This document shows, piece by piece, positions 48,220 to 61,700 of a stretch of 64,000 nt of DNA (positions are counted from its first letter, which is position 1; each line of letters begins with the position of its first letter). The stretch is from assembly GCF_014529535.1 (NCBI RefSeq), contig NW_023503493.1, positions 12,432,001-12,496,000 of the forward strand, in the 5' to 3' direction. The position numbers and the translations under genes were made by a program. The DNA is from Bradysia coprophila. Taxonomy: Eukaryota > Arthropoda > Insecta > Diptera > Sciaridae. The notes below the pieces were generated by a model, which did no database searches, was not told the origin of the DNA, and saw nothing but the letters and a program-made list of their open reading frames with translations.

Positions 48220-48333
48220 TATAGAGTGTAATGATGAAAGAGAAAGAGATATTTTGACAAATACCCCATTACCCCAAGGCAAGTTATAATAACTAGTCTT
48301 CGGTTTTCTCGCTCTGATCATCACAGTCTATAC
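48220..48333. mobile_element. Solo MITE (family of the 18.5-19.4 kb cluster)
   Basis: The ends read TATAGAGTGTAATGAT and, reversed, TATAGACTGTGATGAT. The interior carries ACCCCAAGGCAAGTTATAAT and GAGAAAGAGATATTTTGAC, which are reverse-complement blocks of the 18.5 kb cluster. At 114 bp it shows the likely unit of that family. Confidence 0.85.
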
Positions 48334-48761
48334 ACGAAGCTGTCACATACACATACACATTTAAATATATGATTTTTCATTTTAATTTGTCAATTTGTTT
48401 GATTAAGAGGGCCCTGTACCTTTAAATTTTTGGTTCTAATGGTAACGTTACATTTTATACGATTTCGTAACGTTATGTCAGTGATCGAAAAAGTACCGTT
48501 ATGTCGGAACACTGTTTTAATTGTCCAGTGCCACAATGTACAGTAAATAAGTATGCTCAGTAGAGATCTATGCTTATTCACATACTGAGAAATTTGTGAA
48601 ATAACTTCACATGGCTATGCAACAACGTCATTAAATCGTTACTTAGTTGTAAATTAGTTGTTTGATAAAAGTCTAACACTAGCCAGAGCTCATCGCTTGT
48701 TGTCGTCTTTGCGAGGGGGAAACCACTCGGGTAATTGATTACACACCCTGCTCGGAATTGA

Positions 48762-49610
48762 TGGAGAATCCGGTAATTAAACGGAATTGACAAGAATTGA
48801 CAGGAATTAATGGGAATTGGAAGAAATTGAAAGGAAGTATAGCGAATCCGGCAATTAGATGATCCGGTAATTGAGGTAATTAAACGGAATTGACAAGAAT
48901 TGAAAGGAATTGACAGGAATTAATGGGAATTGGAAGAAATTGACAGTTAGTATCTATAGAAATTGAAAGGGAATGGGGGATTGAAGTTTTGACCAATTCG
49001 ACACAGAACGTTATTCTAAGCAAAAAAATGCTTCTACGGTATGCCTCTAAAATGCACAGATTTTTTTATAAAATTAATTTTGTTTACAAAGTGCGACCCT
49101 AAATCGACCCAATTTTGTCAGCCGCCTAAAATGTGCCGGAGGCCGTTTCCAGTCTCGATGCAGCAAGAACTGCATGGGTATCGACAATTCTGATCAAAAG
49201 AATTTCTAAAAATAGTGTAAAATCAAAAATATAGGGCCGTCAATTTGTAATTTTTTTACTGTACGTTTCGAAGTTTAGACGAACTTATAAAAAGATCAGT
49301 GCATTTTAGAGACATACCGTTGAAAAATTTATTGTTTAGAATAATGTTTTACGTCGATTAAAAATAACTTGTCAAAACTTCAGTCACCCATTGAAAGAAA
49401 TTGAAACGAATTGAAAGGAAGTAGAGTGAATCCGGCAATTAGATGAATTGATCCGGTAATTGAGGTAATTAAATGGAATTGCCAGGAATTAAAAGGAATT
49501 GACAGGAATTAATAGGAATTGTAAGAAATTGAAAGGAAATAAGGCGAGTCCGACAATTAGACGAGTTGCTCCGGTAATTGAGGTAATTAAACGGTATTTT
49601 CTTAATATTA
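48762..49610. repeat. GGAATTGACA-type minisatellite, split by a foldback element
   Basis: Before 48975 and after 49385, short words GGAATTGACA, GGAATTAA, GGAATTGGAAG and AAATTGAAAGGAAG recur. They are joined by longer units containing GAATCCGGCAATTAGA, GATCCGGTAATTGAGG and TAATTAAACGG (about 110 bases, four copies in total). The two parts look like one array opened by the element at 48983-49381. Confidence 0.85.
48983..49381. mobile_element. Foldback MITE inside the minisatellite
   Basis: The left arm begins GAAGTTTTGAC and includes ACGGTATGCCTCTAAAATGC. The right arm is its reverse complement (GCATTTTAGAGACATACCGT, ending GTCAAAACTTC). The arms are about 100 bases with a unique centre. No frame. 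Confidence 0.85.
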
Positions 49611-52600
49611 TTGAAGTATTCAAAGCAGGAACTATTTTTGGATAACATTCTCAAATATTTTCTGGAATTTTTTTCAAATTTTCACATGTTTTTTTGTTAA
49701 AATTGAGAAAAATATTTTTCTAAAAATTTAGAAAAGTCTAGGAAAATGTGGAAAAATTTAAGAAATTAAAGGAAATTGTTTCCCCACAAACAGAGCAACT
49801 GTTTAGATTTTCAAATCTTGTTTTTTTGATTTATTGTCTCGATAATCCATTTGATTTGAATGTTGTTTTATCAGACTGTTGATAGCTAGAAGCAATATGC
49901 AATATAAGAGATTAACAAATAAATTGAAATTTTCCTTTATTAGATTTTCTCTGAGAAAGACATCAAGAAGAGTAGACGACATTCGAAAATTGTTGAATTT
50001 TCAAGGAAAATCTTAATAAATGTAAACATTAGAAACAGTGTCTGGAGGTAATTTCAGCAGTTTTCAATGCTACAGGACCAAAAATGAGTAAGTTTTGAGA
50101 TTTTTCTCATCTTTTCGGCCAAAAAGTTGTTATTGTCTCTATATATGCTTGCTAATTTGTTAATTTCAGTGATTTTTCATGCTACAGGACCCAAAATGAG
50201 TGCTGCCTTCTTTTTAAATGGATTGAAGTCCAAGCTCATGTAATTGAAATACGTTCTGTGTAACCGCTCATTAAATAGGTCAATCATTTATTACTAGATC
50301 GCTGGACTCAAAGTTAAAGTTATTTTTGTACGACCAATAGTTTCTGTGGAAAATTGTCGTACAAATTTATCAACAAACTGAAACCCCTTCATGGTTATCG
50401 TATCCGAAACATTCCGAAAAAAACGAAACTGTAATTAACCTTCAATACAATTAAGACGCCAATGTTCCTCAATTAATTATAATTTAATCGTTAGAGCATA
50501 CATCCGAGGCAAAACGCCTCCATTAAATGATAATTCAATAGAAATTAAGCATTAATGGGACAGCATATAAATAACCTCATATAATAAGTGAAAAGGAGTG
50601 AGTGTCGTAAAATATAATCACAACAATAGCACACACTACTGGCACAATTGAACTTTTATCGCACGTATTAAAATGCGATAAAATTGTGTTAAAAAAATTG
50701 TACGTATTTACAACGTCTATTTTCCTATATATGTATTTTATGTCCTCTTTACCATGGGAATGTTTAGTAGCTGATGCGAAATTCTATTGAATTGCCTGGG
50801 GAAAATTGTATTTGTTGGAAATTATATTTGAAAATGCGTGGGCTTTGGAATACATGTATATCTAGCCTGCTAGATATGTATGGCCAAAGTTCATCCGATA
50901 ATCACGTAATATCAATTTTTAATTAAAAGCATACGAGACAAACCAATAGTCACATTAAATTATTCGTTTTTATGTTGTAATGGATACGTGTTTTTTCTCA
51001 CATAATTAAAGGATTTTTATTGTATGGCTCCGGGGGTGCAATAGACACAAGTTGTAGTGGAACACATTTTCTTTTGTAATTATAATAGGTGACGTTGGAA
51101 CAATGAAATCATTTCATTGTTCAATGAGAGAAAAAAAAAAAACAAAATTAATTTCATTCAGAAATGTATAGTACGTCGATTGTGACAATTACGATGATTG
51201 TCTCAATGAGCTTCAATCGCTAATTTTGTAACTTTCATCATCCGAATGTATCTGACAATTTTCATCTTTTAAAACAAAGACAATGTTCAACTGTTCACAC
51301 ATACCTGTAATGAGATTCTTCGGTCGAGGAATCAAATTTGCCGTAGACGATATCATTCAAACTAATATTTTATTTGTCTTTAAACTGTGTGTGCCAACGC
51401 CTTACCAAAAAAAATCAGGAAAGCGGAGGCCTTACATTTTCATAATAATTTTTTCGTTCGGTTTCAATTCCCATTTAACTACATACTTTGCCGTGTATGC
51501 AGTTCAATTCCATGAAAAATGTTTTTTCCATGAAAATGTCGAATGTGGCAGCAACGATTTTCATATTACCGATGGAAACGAAAATTCAATTCGAAATTAC
51601 ACTTTTCTCTTCTATCCGCACATTTAACTTCGGGGCTTTGATGTACAAAAAAGAAACTTTTTTTTAACATTCACGAAAAATATTTTTCCCCCAACAAAAA
51701 CCCAATTCTATTCCAATTCCAACAAACACAAATGATAAAACGATTTTAATTCAACTTAATTCTGGCATACACAAATTTATGATTGAATTTTCATCACAAT
51801 AAAAATGAAACAAAATGGGAAACAATGAACGGATCGGATTTTTAATCAAATTCATTACACGATTCCAAATTTTCTGAATGAATGAAAACTTCAATAAATC
51901 ACTGCTGGTATACACTTATACACTGATACAAACTGCCAAACAAATACATGAAGATCCTCCACTGACTGGGGGGTTATACGAATTGACCGATATATTTTTC
52001 ATGCGTCGGTTTTCGCTTGTACGGCACATGCGCTTTTCCGAGGATAATATATTTCCCGATAATGATGTATGTACTGTAACGTTTACTTCTACGGATTTAA
52101 GTGGTATAGTGGATTCGTTGCCTAAACCGACCGTGACCAGAAATCAGAGGCTATGTAATGCTACTACCCACTTTGCACTTTTTCATCAAACAATATAAGA
52201 AAATGTAGAGACGAATGTTGACAATCTAATATGCTCGCCTATAAAACATAATGTCCTTAACAACGCACCAACACCAAACAGCATTCCTAATACCTGCAAC
52301 TAAAAAGTTTCCATCGACGGGTTAACAATTTTCGTAAGAAAGCACGTACATCGTACATTCAATTCGTATATTTACCACTGTACATTGTACAAGACTTTTT
52401 TTTCTTTAATATAAAGCTTTTTGGAGTGTAAAAAGGACCGAACTGACAATAAAAGACAAATGTAGTGGGAGGAAACGGTTGATGTTGTCACAAAATTGGC
52501 GTTCATGATGTCATATATATGCGAATATTATTGCGTCATGAAAGTCACAAACTTGAATGATGAATGGGAATGAGGAGAGAAGAACGTTTATGGAAATAGC

Positions 52601-52982
52601 TAAGAAATGTTATTGGTAAGTAGCAAGGGAATCGTTCTATACTTAACTCACATATTGGTGTTACAAATGACTGATGTTCTCTTAGGCTTTACTTTTCTCA
52701 TAATATAGTAGCTATTCACAGTTGAAAATTTGGAAAAGGAAATTTATTTTCAAAATAAAACGGTTACAGAAAATTACCTTGGCCAGTGTGCATTTTTACT
52801 GTGACCCTACACAACGCCATCTGTTATCATTTCTCTGGTTATTTCATGAAATTGCTAACATTCCATGAAAATATCGGTAAATTGAATTATTGTTAACGCT
52901 CACCAACAGCTAATAACGTTTGTTAATTACCGTCCATCCATACCATTAGTAAATGGTAAGGGATGGTAATACTCATCTATTT
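49611..52982. other. Intergenic between divergent TRMT9B-like and Alhambra genes
   Basis: AT-rich, with no recognisable gene. Two plus frames (51283-51627, 114 codons; 51878-52198, 106 codons) have no family resemblance or coding-like composition and are not called. Untranslated exons or enhancers of either flanking gene could lie here unseen. Confidence 0.45.
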
Positions 52983-52990
52983 GACATAGA

Positions 52991-53147
52991 CAGTGGCGCC
53001 GAGTATGGGGGGGCGAGGGGGGGGGGGGCCCCCCATGACAATGCAAAACTTCTTTAAATTCCTAGGGTTTTTCACAATTTTTTTATCATTTTGTGCTCTT
53101 TGCCCCCCATGAGCCCCCCATGAACGAATTCAAAGTCGGCGCCTCTG
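52991..53147. mobile_element. hAT-like MITE (157 bp) with G-rich interior
   Basis: The ends read CAGTGGCGCCG and, reversed, CAGAGGCGCCG, a common hAT terminal motif. The 8 bp duplication GACATAGA lies on both sides (52983-52990 and 53148-53155). The left interior holds long G runs (about 53007-53028) followed by C runs, and the right interior repeats CCCCCCATGA. Confidence 0.88.
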
Positions 53148-53155
53148 GACATAGA

Positions 53156-55751
53156 CAATAATTACTAGTTACTAGTTTACTAGTTAGACACGCCCTTTAT
53201 CCCTTTAACCCTTAAGGGACTGTGCCATTGATTTTTTTTCTACTATATATATTTTTGAGTCATTGTAGCGCGTTCAGGATTTGCGCAGTTTAAGCGTCAT
53301 AATCACATCAGTAAGCACAACGTATGAATAAACAGCGCGCAAGCTCTTACTAAAATGTGGACTCATAAAGTAAAGAACATGTTCGAAGAATGAGGTAAAA
53401 GATTTTAACTCAATCTCTTGGTTAGATGGTAAATGGTTAGATTAATTGAAGTAATAGATCCGACAGTCAATCTTCAGGAAGAGCTGAAAGATTAAGATCT
53501 GCAACCGTTTATTGTATTTTGGCCAGACTTCACGATAAAACACATAAAACCCGGGATTAGGATGTCCTAAACACTGAAATCTAAATAATTTGTTGAAAGT
53601 AATGTTTTCTTGCTGTGTGTGTCTCATTCCGAAAAATTCAGTTAATTCCACATATAAATCAAATCAATTCTCAATTTTATCAAACCAAAAATTTAATGCT
53701 ACATTCAAATCAAATTCGCGCCAATTCTTTGAATTTTCTCATGAAACGAAAATCAGAATCGGTTTTCCCATAACATGTCGTCTTCCATTTCCAATCTTAT
53801 TTCCAACAATCCAACAACAAAACGACCGGTTGAGGTAAAGACATAAAAGTGTAGTCTCAACATTGAATCTAATTGAATTTTGAATTACGCGCGTTTTCAA
53901 CACCGAACGAAACCGTTCGGTGCGTAAAATCAAAACGGTTGAACTCTGCAAAAAATGGATTTTTATTTGGTTTTGTCATGTTGAATTTACGTGTAAGAAC
54001 TGGTTGTGTAGGGTTGTGTGTGTACCACTTATTTTACCAGATATACTCGTTAAACGCATCTACTATCCACTCCTTTCTGATTATATTTTAATTGCTTTAT
54101 TTTACTAGGTTTTCGGTGTATAAGCAAATCATACTACTCGTCCCAAAGTTGTTTTTTTTTACAAAAGTAATCAGATTTTGATTAATTTATTTAGAGAAGT
54201 ATAGTAGTAAATTTTAAGGGTTTACGAACGATGTTTTGTTACACAGGAGCAGAATAAGTTTCAACTATTTTCGTAACTATTTCGTAACAGTAACTTTTTA
54301 ATTGGATTCGACTACGAAACCACTCTGCTCACGACAAACAATACAAAAGTGAGTTTCGATATAATTCCCTGAAACATGGGTATCGAGTTATGGTTTCTCA
54401 CTTTTAAAATTGTGGTTGATGTAAGACCGCAGCAATTTCCCGCAATATTGGTTATACAATATCGAGGGAATTTTCTCCGGTTTTTCCGTCATTCCAACCA
54501 CTCATCCTGATCAATGGCATTTAGTCTGTCCTCAACAGTCACCGAGGACAGATATGGTATACGGAGCTTGAATTGAATTTAAAATTTAACAAGCGAAACT
54601 TATAGAAGTGCAAGAACCTATATTCCGTGTCAAATCAATGAAATAAGTTAACAACACGAGGGAAATCGATGAAAGAAGTTTGAAGCTTCACAGTTTTCCT
54701 TTATTGGAAGGTATAGCGGATCTAATATTTTTGCATGAAAATCTGAACAATGCGATCTGTAGTCTTCATAACCAGATCAAGATCAGCTAAAAGTGATACT
54801 TAATTTGTCATCAAAAATAACTTGGAAATTATGACATGTTAACGTACCATCCGCCACCGGTTCAAAACTTTGCGCTGTATTTTGCGGTATTGTTGGTAAC
54901 GGTCTAAAAGGTACTATACCGGTATTGCACAGTTTGACATGGAAATTCAACCTAACAAAAATAAACAAAAAATCGTTCGAAGTGTCACAGACCTGGTCTC
55001 CATTTTAAATGTTCATTTTATTGCAGTTTAAAATTGTGTGTTATCAATAACTTTCCGAATTAAACCAGAGTATTTCAGTGAAATTCAACATTAAACGCAA
55101 AAATTTTCAGTGAAACATCGATTCGGATAGCGGCCGAATGCATTGTGTACATCAAAGCGATGTATTTCGCAGAATTTGAAAGTGTTTTTGATGTTTGTAG
55201 TTTAAGAAGGGTTCCCCCGCAAACAAAAAAAATTCACTGTGTATTTTGACATAAAAAACAAATAACGCGACCGCTAGACAAGCGAACCATTTATTTGATA
55301 ATTTGTGTGAATTATAGTGCGATGGTGTGATGAGTGAATTCCTGGAAATTGTTTTTATTTTCAACATTTACCGTGATTGAAAAATATAAATTTTAGTTTT
55401 ACAATTCATCGACAAAAGTTCATCATTCTAGCGCCAAAAAAGACACATATTTCTAATCCACCACACGGTCATTTTAATTTATTTTTAATTATTCATCGAA
55501 CACTTGTTCACTCAGTCAGAGTTTCGAGTAATTACATTCGATCTGGAGACGCTTATTATACACACAGTGAAGAGACATCGATGAACGCAGTCAATCAATT
55601 TGCAATTTTGATTGTATTTACTCATTGACAGCTGAGCTGTCGTCCCTTCGTCATTTATTTTTCATTCAATCAACACTCTTGAAGACGCACTCTATATGTA
55701 TCAATGTGGCATCTGTAGTAAGCATGCCGGATACCTAGGCTCCGGACCAGC
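53156..55751. other. Intergenic or 5' region of the Alhambra gene
   Basis: No gene recognised. An in-frame TAA at 55719-55721 precedes the Alhambra start, so the segment just upstream is 5' untranslated or intron. Short frames here are not convincing. Confidence 0.5.
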
Positions 55752-58700
55752 ATGAAGGAGATGGTTGGGGGTTGTTGTGTATGCTCGGACGAACGTGGTT
55801 GGCCTGAAAACCCGCTCGTCTATTGTGATGGCCAAAATTGTACGGTAGCTGTACATCAGGCTTGCTACGGCATTGTGACTGTGCCGACGGGACCATGGTT
55901 TTGTCGCAAATGTGAGAGTCAAGAACGGTCGGCTCGAGTTCGATGTGAATTGTGTCCGTCAAGAGATGGGGCTCTTAAAAAGACTGACAATCAAGGATGG
56001 GCGCATGTGGTATGTGCACTGTACATACCAGAAGTGCGGTTCGGTAACGTTACGACCATGGAACCGATCATTTTGCAATTAATACCTCAGGAACGATATT
56101 CAAAAAGTTTGTATTCCCTTTGCTTCTTCGGAATCCGGTCGATTTTTTTGTAATGTTCCAATTCCACTTTTACTTTCAGCCTGCTATATATGCCAGGAAA
56201 TCGGAAAGGGATCGAAAGCCCACGTAGGAGCGTGTATGCAATGCAACAAATCTGGTTGCAAGCAACAGTTCCACGTTACATGTGCCCAAGCATTGGGATT
56301 GCTGTGCGAGGAGGCCGGTAATTACTTGGACAATGTCAAGTATTGCGGCTATTGTCAACATCATTACAGCAAATTGGTAAGTTCCGCGACTTCCGTTCAG
56401 AGAAAACCCAACTTTTCTAAATCAAAATCTCATTTTTCGTTCAACAGAAGAAAGGTGGAAACGTCAAGACCATTCCACCGTATAAACCAGTAACGAACGA
56501 AGCCGGATCCAGCGATCCGCCATCGTCACCAGAGAAAGAATCTGAAACTCTTCCAAGCAGTCATCATAACACTGCGTCAACGTCTGCTTCACTGAAATCA
56601 GTATCGCAACCATCGGCAATAATTCAGTCAAGTGCGTCCACATCGTCAAAACAACGAAAATCGGGCGGAAGCTCAAAAGCATCAAGCAGCACGAACGTAA
56701 CTGCTGGAAGTTCAAGTGCGACTGCTGGATCGACTGGCTCGACCGGTACAGTCATTGCAAGCGCTCAGCCGTCAACGATACCGACGAGTAGCATTAAAGT
56801 TTCGCTGATCAATCTAAAAGAAAAGGACGGCAAACATGGCAAAAGTGTTCATAAAGTGACGAACTCAAGCAAAGGACATGACAAAGATAGCAGTAAGAGT
56901 GGAAAATCATCGAAAGCCAGTAGTAAAGATAGTGCAGAACATACGGGGAGCAGTTCAGGCGGTGTCAATTTAGCATCATCATCGCTGATCATTTCGAACA
57001 TGAAAGACATGAATGCCACGGCCAAAGAAACTTTGGGCCAAAAATTTACCACCTCAAATTTCACCGAGACGGTGGTTGTGAATTCGGAATCGGTGTTTGG
57101 CAGCGATAATCTGAAAGCGACTTCTGCAGTGCCAACAATGACGGTAGCTAAGAAACGGAAGGCCGATGGCAGCAAGTCTACGTCAGCCAATTCCAGTACA
57201 GAAGACATAAACAAGTAAGTGATGTCTGACATTGAGTGGGTTTTGATTGAAATTAATTGGGGAAAAAATCTGTTTTCATCACGCAGAGACTTGATAAAAG
57301 ACGTGTCGGTGACGCTAGTTCCGCTTTCAATGGATCGAACGGACACAATGGGTGATGAAAAAACTATGAAAAAGGTAAGTTGTCCATTGATCAAAATGAT
57401 CAGACATTTTGAATGCTTGCCAGCTCGTTCATTGGTCGGTCGAAGGACAAATTGATTTTATTTTCAAATTTTCCCAAGAAATTGGTTTTGTTGCCAAGCT
57501 TACTCCATGCGAGTCCATTCGTTAAAGTCCCAATTACATCCGTATTTCATTCACGATTCGTCTAGCTCCGCTAAGCAAGGGTTTCGAAGAAGTTTGGACT
57601 GTTAAACTTGAACGGTTTTATGACGATTCCAGCATCTATCCTATCTGAGTTTGGGAATCGTTTAGTTTAGTTGAAAGAACATTTTCCATGTCGTTGAAAC
57701 ATTTTAGTGCGTTCCGCATGTCGAGTGAATTTTGTTGGTCTGTGGCGAAGCCGAGGTTATTGAACAGACGAAAACGTTGCTTTTCAACTTTTATCCCGAG
57801 TTTTGTAGTGGATTTCACCTGCTGAAATGCATCGAAATAAGTGCATGAATTATGAAAAGAACTGTTTTCGGCGCAAGTAACGTGTGAAGCACACACACCA
57901 ACTGACGTAAGATATTTTTTTTAATAATCGTAGAAATAAAGCAAGGTGTGTACGAGGTACAGCTCATCCTTATTGAGATTTCGGACCATTCATAAAGTAT
58001 ATCACGCAAAAATCGAAGTTTTTCACAGATCCACCCTTCCATCTTTTGTCACAACTCACAGGTACGATTCGTTCTCGTACTTCTTACGGTGCTCCCTACT
58101 CTGAGTTTGTAGGTTATGCATCAAAGTGTCAATGTAAAATTTATCGAGACTTGGTTCGGCTCCAAAATTGAATATGCGTAACAAGGTCCAACACCACTCT
58201 GTCCAACGTTTAAATCTCCAAAGTACTCAACGACTTAAAAGGCTGAATTTCAATGACTCTTTAAAAGCGGTGCTTAACAACTCCTGAATTTACTTAGGAT
58301 TTAATCCTGAGAACATTTTTGAAAACATCTGTTGAAATCGCTTGAAAATCAAAGCCTTTGTCCCTCCTCTGGAAATATTCTCTCCTCGCAAGGGGCATCC
58401 TTTTTTGCCTACAATATGTGAATAGGAAACATTGCGAGAACTGCAACGGTAAATACCAGGATCCAGGACCTTGGTAATTTCAATTGCCGATTTGGTAATT
58501 TCATCGGTAAATTAGGTAAATTCCGTTATTCAAATTACCAATAATAGGCCCTGGTAAATGCATTGCAACAGAAGGATCCTGTTTCAGATTCTGACCGCAA
58601 AAATTGTCAAATCGAGTCAAATTTCCCATTTTATCTAAGTCACTATTACTGCCAGTTATCATGGAAGTATTAATGTGGTGAATAACATCGTGCGGAAGAA

Positions 58701-61700
58701 ATTGAATTGGTGATAATTCATCAAAAAATACGAAAATGTCAAAGTTTGTCCCGAACTTGTTTCGTTGAAGTAAAGATTTCGATAGACGGATGAGATTTTT
58801 ATTGTGAATTCTCTGAGAAAGTTGGTAAACTGTGAAGTGTACATTGACGAGTCATATACGCAATGCCTTGTTGTCTACACGAAATTGTAAATTGAAATAA
58901 AAGCAGAACTGAGAAGAAATTAGGACATCAACCCTCATGCTCCAATGTATACGTGCCACAAATCACGGTGTAAGATTTAAAAAAAAATATTTTGACACGA
59001 GATAATCGTTTTCTACTTTCTTGGGCCCATTTGTATATGTGTAGTGATGCACTACAGCGTTCGTAATACTTTTATTACCTAAACGTACCCCTCATAAAAC
59101 AGAAATATTTTTGTTTCCACTACCTGAAAAATATGATTTTTTTTGCGGTAGAGAAATCCGAATTAAACAAACTGTAAGTCAGTTGTGCATTGTACGTCGA
59201 TCATTCAAAATGACGTTCGGCCGAAAGCATAAAAAACAAAAACGTGACAAATTTCCACCCGAAACAAAACTGCTGCCGATCCGAATTCGCATTCCGAATT
59301 TCCCATTTCAGCAAAAGACCGACACAGTAGTAGCGCCCGTTGTTGCATCGACAACAACGCCAGTGTCAACCGCACATAGTAATGTAACGGAACCGAATCT
59401 GCAGAATGTCAGTCCGAACGTACCGGCCCAGCTGCAGAAACAACAAACCGCCTCGGCCGTATCGTCGATGAAACAACAAGTCATCACACAGACGTCCATG
59501 CAATTACCACATGTGAAATTGTCGGCTAATGAGGTACGGCTACAATCATCGCCGGCATATAATGCCTCATCGACGGCAGTAGCGTCGTCGTCCTCGTCGG
59601 CTTCAACAATGTCAACAGCGATGCCTAGTCTAGTGGTATCGGTGCCGTTGTCAAACGCTAATGTACCTGTAACAGTTCTAGTAAGTACACGATTTGATGT
59701 AATTATGTTCTGCAACTAGTTCACTCAACTCGAAACCTGTGCGACCAACTGTGAAACACTTCTTGTTAGTCAAAATTTGTGTTAATTTCGATAAACAGTT
59801 CGTCATTTAATAGAACATGTATAATCGCCTCGTATATGAACTAGTGTGATTTAACATTCACTTTGATAAATTTCATTGGATTATGTTCCCTGGTCTGAAA
59901 CTACAAACGTTTCTGCTCGGGAATTTGATCAAATTTTTCTGATAAGCAAAATTGTCCTCATTCACGCAGGACAAGAAAATTTCTAATACTATTACAGAAA
60001 TGAATGAAATTGCTATTTACATTATCAAAACATAATGTAGCTTACCATTTATTGCCAGTCTAGTACCGGCCAGGTTGGCTTTTTCGAATTTCTTTGGGTC
60101 ATTTCCAAAAATCTTCTGACAAAAAAGTTGGAAATTGCATTTCTAATGTTGTTTTGTCACCCGACAAAGTCCAATTTTCCTGAGGTGAACACGACATTTT
60201 TTCACAACAAAGACTCCCGAAGTTTCAGCTGAGGTGAGAAAATGACTATTTTCTCGCCCATGTTGTGAAAAACCTTTTTTTATATGCGCTGTGTGAATTA
60301 CCTTCTATTCTCCACTCAAAAGCTCTTGAGAATAGCTATTTGTGTATCTGTTTTGGACGATTGTTTTTAGGCAATTTCGCTAGGTTGTAGCCCGAACGAT
60401 GTGAGTGCCTAAAACAGATACTCAAAAACATTTTCATGTAAGGGGTCGAAAACCCCAGAAAAATCTCGAAACTCCCTCATTTTCGACCCCGTCACATGAA
60501 AAATGTCTTTGTCTTCTGACAGTTCACGACTGAAAACGTCCATTTTCGCTTCTCCTGTTTTACGGAAGTAAAATTGAAATTATCTCCCATGAACTGTCGA
60601 AACATTCGGCAACATACGTGAAAAGATTTGTACGATTACAAGGGCTGCTTTATCAACTTGAGTCAATAGTTATTTGTTAAACGAGGGAAGAAAAGTTGGA
60701 AATTGTATTTCTAAGTTCTTTTTGTCACCCGACAAAATTCAATTTTCCTTAGATGAACACGTTTTTTCACAACAAAGGCTACCGAAATTTCAGTTGAGGT
60801 GAGAAAATGACTAATTTCGCGCCTAAGTTGCGAAAAATCCGCTTTTTATAAGCGCGGTGTGATTAACCTTTTTTCCTCCACTCAAAAGTGCTTGAGAAAA
60901 TGTTTTTGTCTTCTGACAGTTCAGGACTGAAAACGTCCATTTTCGCCCCTCCTGTTTTACAGAAGATACAATTGAAATTTTCTCCCCCGATCTGTCACTG
61001 TTTTGTTTTCAAAAATTGTTTTGACAGCCAATCCGGGGTGTTTGTCGCAAAACCTGTAATCGTGGAAACCTTTTCGTGAATTTTCTCGGATTTTCGCGAT
61101 TCTCAAGTTTCGCAGAAATAGTGAAAATTCATGAAGATTCTCGAAAACGATTTCACGACTAACATTCCCTGGCTTTGAACACCTGACGCTATGCGTTCAA
61201 CGCTTTTTTGATCTTTGTATTCCAAGAAACGTGAACTAATTACTCGTACACGGAATTTATGTTTTCTCTTCTTATGAACCACTTCAAGCCATGACTGTTT
61301 CAAAGTCCTTGAAACACAAATTTTAATTGCCCTAAAATGCTCATCCGTACAAGTCAACATCTCATTTAGCAGCATGCATCGATCTCTTTCACTCTTGTGA
61401 CGACATTTTATTCTAATCACAACATCGATTCGTGCCTTTGTTAAAACATTTTTTTTTTTTTAATTCATTTTGTGACGTTGGAACCATATTACTCTCGTGG
61501 ACAATAATTTTTGTTTTGTGCTACAAACCAGTTCGACATTTTTGTTTGTATATTTTTCCTCTGAAACGATTTCTTTTCCCATTAATTGTAAATTATATTT
61601 AGTCGGACATCCTGTCGTTATTTTAACATTTGACGCGTTCAAAAGTGATCTAAAGTGTACGCTTAGTAGTCTTCGTTTAACAAAACAAAAAAAATTTGAA

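Noticed and set aside
51283-52198. Two plus frames of 114 and 106 codons as possible genes
   Set aside because: No family resemblance, AT-rich composition and no convincing splice partners.
56849-57394. 181-codon minus frame
   Set aside because: Antisense to Ser-rich Alhambra exons 3-4, whose splice phase and frame are consistent.
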